The translations under genes were made by a program, and so were the position numbers. From CAYMTN01 sp964393335 (GTDB lineage Bacteria; Chloroflexota; Anaerolineae; Aggregatilineales; Aggregatilineaceae), in the NCBI GenBank assembly GCA_964393335.1, contig CAYMTN010000240.1, positions 1-7,751 of the forward strand: DNA of 7,751 nucleotides, read 5' to 3'. The notes below the pieces were generated by a model. The model saw only the letters and a program-made list of their open reading frames with translations, was not told the origin of the DNA and did no database searches. Below, piece after piece: positions 1 to 6,413 of this stretch (positions are counted from its first letter, which is position 1; each line of letters begins with the position of its first letter).

Positions 1-3000
1 CTGACTTCACCCGCGTCGAAGAACGGATTACGCACGAAATTCGAATCGCACATCGACGTCGTCTGTTGAGCCACATTTGAGTAGTTGGAGAAAAATGCGC
101 TGTCATCTCTGTAGGCCCGCACACGGTAGGAGTAACCCACACCGCATGTAACCGTCGTGTCTTCATAATTCGTCGTGTCAGCAGGTGTGATGCCGATCTC
201 GACCCAGCCTGGCACGCCATCCAACGACCGCTCGATGTAAAACGCTGTTTCGTGAGCCGAGTTGTCAGTCCAGGTCAAGTTGATCTGAGCGGGAGACACG
301 CCCACCAGAGTCAGGTTTGTGGGCGCAGCGGGCTGCACCGGGCCGCTAACTTCATACGCACCTGCATCACACGCGGCGATGTTATCCCCGTCACCATCCA
401 TCGGACGCGGCTCACCGCGTTGATCGTCGTTCACGGCGCACAACGCCGCCGGTATCAGGTCAACAGCCGGGCTGCCGGTCAGCAAAGCATGAGTCTTCGT
501 CGGCCCGCCATTATCCGCCAGCGGACCAAGCAGTGCGCCCATGCTGTCACCGCTGAACCCGCAGCTTGCATCATCCGACAGGTTATAGCCGCCATCCGTG
601 ATCGTACCCTGGCAGTTCACGCCACCGGGCACCGCGTTTGCCAACACGCTGCCACTGATGGTGACCGGCGCGCCGTTCGCCTGAACGCCTACGTCGTTCC
701 CCCAAAACGTGCTGTACATGATCACAGTGTCGGCATGGTGATAAGGCAAGCGCAGCGCCGAACCCTGGTTCCCGGAAAACGTGCTATTGGCGATCGTAAC
801 TACAGCAACCATGCTACCACCATCCTCAAGAAAAACGCCCCCGCCATCCTCAGCAACATTCCCTACAAATGTGCTGTGGGTGATGATTGGCCCAGGGATG
901 TGAGGAGAAAAGATCGCCCCTGCGTGATAATCCGACGTGTTGTAGGAAAACGTGGTGTCACTGATAGTCATCCGTACGCTGTTGTGGATCGCTCCGCCAA
1001 CGCCGATGTTATTCACAGAGTTATGGTCGAACGTGCTGCCGGCAATCGTCAATGACCCATTTGCTTGAGTGCGGATAACGCCGCCGTACCTGGCCGTATT
1101 GTCCCTGAACGTACTGTTAGTAATCGTCAGAACACTGGAGTCGCTGAAGATCGCGCCACCGACATCGGCCCAATTCGCGGTGAACACACTGTTGACAATC
1201 GTGAGCGCGGCGTTGGTAGCATATATACTGCCACCGTAGTATGGTCCGCGTCCCTGTTGGAAGGTGAGTCCGTTGATCGAGACGGTGCTGTCCTCGATCC
1301 AGAATATCCTGGTCTGGCTGCCGCCATCAAGCGCCAGATTGTCCGCCCCTGGGCCGATGATCGCTACATCTTCGGTGATCGTCAATTCTGAGTTCAGGGT
1401 GATCACTGCCGGATAGGACAGCGCGAACGTGATGGTATCTTCGACGCCTGGTTCGGCATTGGACGCCTGGACGGCTTCGCGCAGGCTGCAATGGCTGGGC
1501 GTGCACGTGCCATCAGAGACGTCATCCGTGCTGGTCACGACAAACGTCTGCGGGATACACGTATCAGTCGTTGCGCTGGCGACGTTTGAGTAGATGGAGT
1601 TCTCCAGGCCGAACGCGCGCACGCGGTAGTAATACGTTGTGCTGCACGTCAGACCGGTATCGTTGTACTCCGTTACGTTGGCAGGCACCGCGTCGAGATA
1701 GGCCCAGCCGGTGCTGCCATCCGGCGAGCGTTCGATATGGAACGACGATTCGGCGCTGCTCTTGTCTGTCCAGCTCAAATCGATCTGTGTCCGCGAGATC
1801 GTCGTCGCGGTCAAATCGGTGGGCGCTCCCAACAGGCAAAAATCTGTCGTTGCGTGGGCGACCTCCGAATAGTCTGAGTACACGGCGTCACCGCTGCGAT
1901 AGGCCCGCACGCGGTAGTAATATGGCGTGTCGCACGTCAGCGCCGTGTCGCTGTACGCGGTCACGTCGGCAGCAACGGTGTCGATCTCGGCCCAGCCCGT
2001 CGTGCCATCCGGCGAGCGTTCGATGTGGAACGCCGTTTCGCTACTGCTGCTGTCCGTCCAGTTCAGGGTGATTTCGCTGGATGACAGCATGCTGGCAGCC
2101 AGGTTTGAGGGCGCACACGGCGCGGTCAGCCCGCTGGCGACATTCGAGTAGGTCGAATACGCACCATCGCCACTACGGAACGCTCGCACCCGGTAATGGT
2201 ATGCCGTTTCACACACCAGCACAGTGTCACTGAAGCTCGTCTCATTGGCGGAGACCGTCCCGATCTGTGCCCAATCCGACGAGCCGTCCTTCGAGCGTTC
2301 AACTACGAACAGGCTTTCGCTGGTGCTATTGTCAGTCCAGGTCAGATCGAGCCGGGTTTCCGAAACCGCACCGACAGCCAGGTTTGAGGGCGCACAGGGC
2401 GCGGTCGTGCTACTGGCGACATTCGAATAGTCCGAATAGACTGCATCCTCATCGCGGTAGGCACGCACACGGTAATAACGTATCGCATCACACGTCATGC
2501 CGCCGTCGCTGTAGCCTGTTTCATTGGCGGACACCGTATCGATCTCGGCCCATCCGGTCGAGCCATCCGGTGACCGTTCAATATGGAACGCGGTTTCGCT
2601 GCTGCTGTTATCGGTCCAGCTCAGATCGATCTGAGTTTCCGAGACCGCGCTGGCAGCCAGGGTCGAAGGCTTACACAGCGTGGTTGTTGCACTGGCAACA
2701 TTCGAGTAGTCCGAAAACAGATGATCTCCGGCGCGGTAGGCGCGCACGCGGAAGAAATAGGTCATCTCGCAGGCCAGGTCATCGTTGCTGTAGCCTGTTT
2801 CACCTGCTGCGGTCGTGCCAATCTCGCTCCAGGCTGTCACACCATCCGGTGAGCGTTCGATGTGGAACGCCGTTTCGCCGCTCGAATTGTCGGTCCAGCT
2901 TAGGTCGATCTGTGACGCGGACACGCCGACTGCCGACAGGCCAGTCGGCGCATTGAGTGGCGACCGTACTTCAAGTGCACCTGCGTCACACGCAGCGATG

Positions 3001-4247
3001 CCATCGTCATCGCCATCTTCTGGACGCGGAAATCCACGCTGGTCCACACTGACACCACATGCCGCCGCCGGAATCAGGTCAATGGCCGGGCTGCCGATCA
3101 ACAGCGCACGGGTTTTCGTTGGGCCGCCGTTGTCTGCCAGCGGACCGAGTAATGGATCGGTGTTATCGCCGCTGAACCCGCAGCTCGAATCGTCTGAGAG
3201 GTTGTATCCGCCATCGGTGATCGGGTCCTGGGCGCAATTATCACCGTTGGTACCAGCCAAGACACTGTTGGTGACCGTAAACGTTCCACGCCAATTCACG
3301 ATGCTTTCATTGACATTTCCGGCGAATGTGGTGTTGGATGCTTCTACAGTGCCACGATTGAACACACCACCACTGCCAAGACCCGCACTGTTGCCAGAGA
3401 CGGTGCTGTTGATGAAGGTCAACGTTCCAACGTTATAGACACCCCCACCCACAAAAGCAGCATGGTTTCCCGACAGCGTACTGTTCATAAAGGTCAGTGA
3501 ACCGCTATTGACGACGCCCCCCGCATCGCCATGATCGCTATTATTCCCAGCAATCGTGCTTCTTGAAATATTAGCCGTACCACCAGTATTATTGACTAGA
3601 CCTGCGCCGCCGCCGCCGGTAGTGTGGTTGTCAATTATTGAGCTGTCGTTTAGGGTGAGAATACCGTAGTTGTAGATGCCCGCTCCCCACGCCCCAAACC
3701 CCTGAGTTACAACGCTCTCATTAATTGTCACCGTCGCGCCTGAGTAGATGTAAATCCCCGCACCATACCCGCTATACCCGTTTGTGACCGTGATCCCCTC
3801 AAGCGTAACAATCGTCCCGGCATTGATCGTGAAGGGCCGGTACGCGTCGTTGCCATCCACCGCCAGGCTATCAGCGCCGGGGCCGGTGATGGTCACACTT
3901 TCGGTGATCGCAGGCAGGTTAGAATTCAGCGTGATCGTCGCCGGGTATGCCGCCAAAGCAAATTCGATGGAATCGGGGTCCGAATTATTATTATCGCTGT
4001 TGGCGGCCAAAATGGCTTCGCGCAGGCTGCAATGCCCCGGCGCAGGAGCGCAGGTGCCGTCCGAGACATCATCGGTGCTCGTGACGACGAACGTCTGAGG
4101 AGGAGACGGTATAGGGGTTCCGGTGACCGCGAACACCGCTCGCCCGGATGTTGCGCCGTCGTAAGCCGTGGCTGGCATTTGTAATGCAAACAGGGCGAAA
4201 ATTATCAGCCCGGACAGCGGGACCAAAACGAGTGCAATTCTCTTCAT
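1..4247 (-). CDS. Secreted beta-helix / fibronectin type III surface protein, C-terminus cut by window edge
   Basis: One open frame of 1415 codons runs from the ATG at 4247 to the left edge with no stop. Seen in order: signal peptide (residues 1-28); low-complexity linker; QTFVVTSTDD and a CSLREA motif (73-78); Asn/Gly-rich beta-helix rungs of the type GGVxNxGxLTxxNST; a segment with GGYNLSDD, SCGFSGD, LADNGGPTKT, GSPAID, DQRG and CDAGALEV (about 345-427), which matches the choice-of-anchor Q domain; five FN3 domains (432-897); a second CSLREA beta-helix plus anchor-Q module (900-1300); a sixth FN3 (1307-1400); and NFVRNPFF at the edge, which resembles the start of a beta-sandwich carbohydrate-binding domain. 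Such proteins are exported and often bind or process polysaccharides, but no catalytic site is visible, so the function is unknown. The start is supported by a strong ribosome binding site and by the signal peptide beginning at once. Cys residues are numerous and regularly placed, as expected outside the cytoplasm. It probably has its own promoter. Confidence 0.9.
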   Translation of the reverse strand, partial: MKRIALVLVPLSGLIIFALFALQMPATAYDGATSGRAVFAVTGTPIPSPPQTFVVTSTDDVSDGTCAPAPGHCSLREAILAANSDNNNSDPDSIEFALAAYPATITLNSNLPAITESVTITGPGADSLAVDGNDAYRPFTINAGTIVTLEGITVTNGYSGYGAGIYIYSGATVTINESVVTQGFGAWGAGIYNYGILTLNDSSIIDNHTTGGGGAGLVNNTGGTANISRSTIAGNNSDHGDAGGVVNSGSLTFMNSTLSGNHAAFVGGGVYNVGTLTFINSTVSGNSAGLGSGGVFNRGTVEASNTTFAGNVNESIVNWRGTFTVTNSVLAGTNGDNCAQDPITDGGYNLSDDSSCGFSGDNTDPLLGPLADNGGPTKTRALLIGSPAIDLIPAAACGVSVDQRGFPRPEDGDDDGIAACDAGALEVRSPLNAPTGLSAVGVSASQIDLSWTDNSSGETAFHIERSPDGVTAWSEIGTTAAGETGYSNDDLACEMTYFFRVRAYRAGDHLFSDYSNVASATTTLCKPSTLAASAVSETQIDLSWTDNSSSETAFHIERSPDGSTGWAEIDTVSANETGYSDGGMTCDAIRYYRVRAYRDEDAVYSDYSNVASSTTAPCAPSNLAVGAVSETRLDLTWTDNSTSESLFVVERSKDGSSDWAQIGTVSANETSFSDTVLVCETAYHYRVRAFRSGDGAYSTYSNVASGLTAPCAPSNLAASMLSSSEITLNWTDSSSSETAFHIERSPDGTTGWAEIDTVAADVTAYSDTALTCDTPYYYRVRAYRSGDAVYSDYSEVAHATTDFCLLGAPTDLTATTISRTQIDLSWTDKSSAESSFHIERSPDGSTGWAYLDAVPANVTEYNDTGLTCSTTYYYRVRAFGLENSIYSNVASATTDTCIPQTFVVTSTDDVSDGTCTPSHCSLREAVQASNAEPGVEDTITFALSYPAVITLNSELTITEDVAIIGPGADNLALDGGSQTRIFWIEDSTVSINGLTFQQGRGPYYGGSIYATNAALTIVNSVFTANWADVGGAIFSDSSVLTITNSTFRDNTARYGGVIRTQANGSLTIAGSTFDHNSVNNIGVGGAIHNSVRMTISDTTFSYNTSDYHAGAIFSPHIPGPIITHSTFVGNVAEDGGGVFLEDGGSMVAVVTIANSTFSGNQGSALRLPYHHADTVIMYSTFWGNDVGVQANGAPVTISGSVLANAVPGGVNCQGTITDGGYNLSDDASCGFSGDSMGALLGPLADNGGPTKTHALLTGSPAVDLIPAALCAVNDDQRGEPRPMDGDGDNIAACDAGAYEVSGPVQPAAPTNLTLVGVSPAQINLTWTDNSAHETAFYIERSLDGVPGWVEIGITPADTTNYEDTTVTCGVGYSYRVRAYRDDSAFFSNYSNVAQQTTSMCDSNFVRNPFFDAGEV
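48..329 (-). repeat. Sixth, separate fibronectin type III domain
   Basis: Residues 1307-1400 follow module B and match the consensus of the five tandem units: INLTWTDNS, FYIERSLDG, VTCGVGYSYRVRA, YSNVA and a final TTSMC. It therefore belongs to the same repeat family, placed at the other side of the second beta-helix. The protein continues beyond it with DSNFVRNPFFDAGEV before the window ends. Confidence 0.88.
348..1550 (-). repeat. Beta-helix module B (second CSLREA to choice-of-anchor Q copy)
   Basis: Residues 900-1300 of the large secreted protein. It repeats the module A opening QTFVVTSTDDVSDGTC, has CSLREA at 920-925, rungs such as LTIVNSVFTAN and LTITNSTFRDN, and the closing block with GGYNLSDDASCGFSGD (Cys 1229), LADNGGPTKT, DQRG and CDAGAYEV. 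The ends are closely similar to module A while the rungs have diverged, as expected if the caps are structurally constrained. Confidence 0.85.
1557..2954 (-). repeat. Five tandem fibronectin type III domains
   Basis: Five consecutive units end at Cys 525, 618, 711, 804 and 897, so the period is about 93 codons (279 bases). The unit boundaries on DNA are about 2673-2954, 2394-2672, 2115-2393, 1836-2114 and 1557-1835. Each unit has APxxL, then IDLSWTDNS, a variant of FHIERSPDG, GW(A/S)xI, LTC(D/E)xxYYYRVRA, YSNVA and a closing TTxxC. The FN3 hallmarks are the Trp of the B strand and the YxxRVRA of the F strand. Unit 3 is most divergent around FVVERSKDG; unit 5 is shortened near its end. High DNA similarity between units indicates tandem duplication and makes this block prone to recombination or misassembly. 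Confidence 0.9.
2967..4097 (-). repeat. Beta-helix module A (CSLREA to choice-of-anchor Q)
   Basis: Residues 51-427 of the large secreted protein. It starts QTFVVTSTDDVSDGTC, has CSLREA at 73, then successive beta-helix rungs rich in Asn, Gly, Ser and Thr, and ends with the anchor-Q-like block (Cys 356 in SCGFSGD, then LADNGGPTKT and CDAGALEV). The same order and almost the same terminal sequences recur in module B at 348-1550, which shows an internal duplication. The DNA in the middle of module A (about 3520-3790) looks more AT-rich than the FN3 block. Confidence 0.85.
4164..4247 (-). other. Signal peptide coding segment
   Basis: The first 28 residues begin MKRIALVLVP, continue with a long hydrophobic stretch (SGLIIFALFALQ) and end PATA before Tyr-Asp. 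This is the basic n-region, hydrophobic core and small-residue AxA-like cleavage site of a Sec signal peptide. No lipobox Cys follows the core, so signal peptidase I cleavage is more likely than lipoprotein processing. Confidence 0.85.
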
Positions 4248-4253
4248 GCCATT

Positions 4254-4259
4254 CTCCTC
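4254..4259 (-). promoter_or_regulatory. Shine-Dalgarno site of the large secreted protein
   Basis: On the minus strand GAGGAG stands 6 bases before the ATG at 4247, inside TGAGGAGAATGGC. This is a near-ideal ribosome binding site and fixes the start codon. Confidence 0.85.
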
Positions 4260-4286
4260 AAAGCGATCCCCCCGCAGTCTAAACAT

Positions 4287-4314
4287 ATTGTATTACAGAT
4301 TCTTGATTTTTGAA
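4287..4314 (-). promoter_or_regulatory. Possible sigma-70-type promoter for the large secreted protein
   Basis: In an AT-rich patch (about 4275-4335) that stands out from the GC-rich surroundings, the minus strand reads TTCAAA (4309-4314), a 16-base spacer, then TACAAT (4287-4292). The -10 box matches 5 of 6 consensus bases, the -35 box only 4 of 6. Transcription would start near 4280 and give a leader of about 33 bases carrying a run of six G and the ribosome binding site. Base matching alone is weak evidence. Confidence 0.4.
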
Positions 4315-4537
4315 CCTTTCAACTGAGTGAATTTCCTGTGAAGGCGATGTGTTCAGTGGCGTGGCGAACGGCTATCTCGATGAAGCAGAACAGCCAGATT
4401 CGAAGGTGATGAACTCGCCGCCGCGTCTTTTTCGGCAGGCTGTGGGGCGCAAGCCGGCACGCCCGACTCGTTTTGGACAGAACGAATAGATTGACTGCTG
4501 GACGGTAGTAGGCACATGCAGACTCATCCGTATGTAG

Positions 4538-4696
4538 AGCAGCGTTCTGACGCTGGCCCAAGCGCCAATGTTGGTAGCTGCGCGTCCGATCCTGAGCAGC
4601 CGCAATGAGGGACCATCACGCGGCACGCTGATCTTCGGATACGAGCTGAACCAGGCTCAGATCATGCGCCTGGCTGAGTCCACCCGCTTACGCCTG
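4538..4696 (+). pseudogene. Remnant of a CHASE4 sensor domain
   Basis: On the plus strand the frame starting at 4538 reads SSVLTLAQAPMLVAARPILSS, then RNEGPSRGTLIFGYELNQ and AQIMRLAESTRLRL. This is the characteristic C-terminal end of CHASE4 extracellular sensor domains, which typically show a pattern like MLVASRPILTSxxEGPxRGTLIMGRxL followed by RLAExTxL. CHASE4 normally sits between two membrane segments of histidine kinases or diguanylate cyclases. Here the frame is closed by a TAG at 4535-4537, and similarity stops near 4696 where the antisense isomerase gene begins. A possible continuation (HADSSV, 4515-4532) lies in another frame, which suggests a frameshift. No membrane segments or output domain follow, so this is a dead fragment. 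It overlaps the last codons of the isomerase gene by 9 bases. Recognition is from memory of the family. Confidence 0.65.
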
Positions 4697-6412
4697 GTCA
4701 CCTGCTGTTTGCCGCAGGGCCTGGTCGAGGTACCGCAGTGCGCTGCCAATGTCGCCATTGACCTGAAACCGGATCAGTCGCCGCCCCTTCGTGCGGAGTA
4801 CCTGCGCATCGCCAAGCGCTTGCGCCATGATCAGGGTTTGGAACGTCAGGGATGCGGCTGGTTCTCCGGCTTTGTCCGGGACAGCAACCGACCGGTCAGT
4901 GTCACACGTAACCTGGATGAACAGCCCGTTTCCAGCATCACCTTTGTGCAGTTGCCCGGTCGAATGAAGGAAACGAGGACCGAAGCCAAGCGTGACCGGG
5001 ACCCGCGTGCGCATGAGCAGGCGACGGCGGATCAGATGCAGCAGGCGATGGTTTGTTTCATCGGGCGGCACGAATGCCTGCAAGGCGATGTAATCACCTG
5101 GCTTCACACCGGCCAAAAAAGCATCGAGGAGTTCCACCAGCGAACCGCCTGCCTGTTCGGAAAAGACCTCAATCCCGTTTTCGATGGTCGCCGGTTGCTC
5201 ATGCTGGAGGTGGTCCTCTTGGGCTGCGGCTGCAAGAAGCTGGCGCGTGTGCTCTTTGCTCGCTTCGACATCCGGCTGGTCAAACGGGTTGATGCCGAGG
5301 CAGTATCCGGCGACGGCTGTCGTAAAACACCACAGGTAAAATTGCTCGGCCAGGTCGAAGGGCGTTTCCAGGCGAAAGTGAAGCACCGGGTGTCCGGCAG
5401 CGATCAATGCGTCCAGGTTTACATTGCCAACGGGGTCATGCGCCCAGTCCAGCGCGATGAACAGACGATCGGCTCCGTAGGTATGGGGTGCGGCCAGCGG
5501 CTCGTGGACGACCGGCAGAATGCCCGTGCCCTCTTTGCCCGTGCTTTCGGCCAACAGTTGTTCTGCCCAATCGGCAAAACCGTCCAGGGAGCGAGGGGTG
5601 AAAAAGGTCAGTTTGTCGCGCCCGCGCCGCGCCAGTTCCCCGACCACCGCCCCTAACCATGCCCCCGGATGCTGCTCAGGCGGAATCGCCGCGCCGTAAG
5701 AGGCCAGGCGTTCCCCCGCGCGGTCCAAGAACCGGTCACAATCCACCCCAATGAGGGCTGCGGGCAGCAGGCCGACGTACGTAAGCGGCGAATAGCGCCC
5801 GCCAATGTCCGGATCGTTAAGACAGACATGGCGGAAATTGTATTCAGCCGCCAGATCGGTGACCCAGGTGCCCGGATCGGTGATGGCGACAAAATGCGCA
5901 CCTGCCTCCGCCGCGCCTACAGCCGCCGTGACTGCGTTGTAGAAATACTTGAACAGCGAGACGGTTTCGAGCGCGTATTTTTTGATGGAAACGATGAACA
6001 ACGTCCGGGCCAAATCGATACTGTCCCGCGCTGCAAGAACGGCCCGCGAGTGCGTGCTGTCGATCACCGCGCAGTCGAGGTAGCCGTCTGTGTGGCCGAA
6101 CGCTTTCTCGAACACCTCGGCGGCCAGGCTCGCACCGCCCATGCCCAACACGCGCACATGGCGGAACTGCTCAGCGCGTACGCTCTCGACGATCCGGCGA
6201 ATGGTGGGCAGCTCATCCCGCATGGTGGCAGGCGCTGTGAGCCAGCCCAGGCGGTTGGCGATCTCGTCCGGGTCTGGCTTCCAGACGGTATGGTCGCGGG
6301 CCCAGATGCGGGCGATGATGCGGTCGCGCTGCATCTGGGCAAGGCGTTCTTCCACCACGCGCTCGTAGCGGCCCAGGGTAGCATCGTGCATAAAGGGAAA
6401 CGCGGGGTGCAT
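4688..6412 (-). CDS. pgi: Phosphoglucose isomerase (transaldolase-PGI fusion type, stand-alone)
   Basis: Predicted to interconvert glucose 6-phosphate and fructose 6-phosphate in the cytoplasm. The 574-residue protein matches the C-terminal half of bifunctional transaldolase/PGI proteins over its length: ARIWARDHTVWKPDPDEIANR near the N-terminus, first SIS domain with GMGGASL (90-96), GGRYSPLTYVG (Arg 206), EQLLAESTGKEG (Glu 289, the expected catalytic Glu), NPFDQPDVEASK (375-386), and FGPRFLHSTGQLHKG with Lys 490 as the expected catalytic Lys. No transaldolase half is present; the sulfatase gene lies directly upstream. The oddity is residues 142-150, SIKKYALET, where relatives have an SKSGGTxET-type phosphate loop. 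I chose the ATG at 6412, 1 base after the sulfatase stop; the longer frame upstream to 6679 is only the sulfatase gene in a shifted frame. The next Met (6391) is possible. The Shine-Dalgarno is weak (GAGG), consistent with translational coupling. Confidence 0.88.
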   Translation of the reverse strand: MHPAFPFMHDATLGRYERVVEERLAQMQRDRIIARIWARDHTVWKPDPDEIANRLGWLTAPATMRDELPTIRRIVESVRAEQFRHVRVLGMGGASLAAEVFEKAFGHTDGYLDCAVIDSTHSRAVLAARDSIDLARTLFIVSIKKYALETVSLFKYFYNAVTAAVGAAEAGAHFVAITDPGTWVTDLAAEYNFRHVCLNDPDIGGRYSPLTYVGLLPAALIGVDCDRFLDRAGERLASYGAAIPPEQHPGAWLGAVVGELARRGRDKLTFFTPRSLDGFADWAEQLLAESTGKEGTGILPVVHEPLAAPHTYGADRLFIALDWAHDPVGNVNLDALIAAGHPVLHFRLETPFDLAEQFYLWCFTTAVAGYCLGINPFDQPDVEASKEHTRQLLAAAAQEDHLQHEQPATIENGIEVFSEQAGGSLVELLDAFLAGVKPGDYIALQAFVPPDETNHRLLHLIRRRLLMRTRVPVTLGFGPRFLHSTGQLHKGDAGNGLFIQVTCDTDRSVAVPDKAGEPAASLTFQTLIMAQALGDAQVLRTKGRRLIRFQVNGDIGSALRYLDQALRQTAGDQA

Positions 6413-6413
6413 G

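Larger units (their letters stand above)
4248..4687. other. Intergenic region between the isomerase gene and the secreted-protein gene
   Basis: About 440 bases without an intact gene. The left end (4248-4320) holds the ribosome binding site and possible promoter of the secreted-protein gene. The right end (4538-4687) holds a CHASE4 gene fragment on the plus strand. The middle (4321-4535) has short open stretches on both strands, none with a start signal or a recognisable domain. I see no convincing hairpin with a T-run, so the transcription stop of the isomerase operon is not identified. Confidence 0.7.

Noticed and set aside
252..3438. Several plus-strand open frames of up to about 270 codons
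   Set aside because: They are antisense to the large secreted protein and rich in Arg, Ser and Cys without any domain. The minus-strand frame carries signal peptide, beta-helix and FN3 motifs throughout, so these are shadows.
4319..4626. Two minus-strand open frames of 80 and 84 codons
   Set aside because: They overlap each other in different frames, lack a ribosome binding site, resemble no family, and the first part of the longer one is antisense to the CHASE4 fragment.
4651..4678. Interleaved short repeats CCAGGCTCAG and CCTGGCTGAG just after the isomerase stop, as a possible terminator
   Set aside because: The arms interleave, giving only 5-6 bp stems with long loops, and no T-run follows in the direction of transcription. 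The bases are explained by the CHASE4 fragment codons.
4568..5656. A 362-codon plus-strand open frame
   Set aside because: Beyond about 4699 it is exactly antisense to the isomerase gene and has no domain of its own. Only its first 43 or so codons carry the CHASE4 pattern, and these are reported as a gene fragment.
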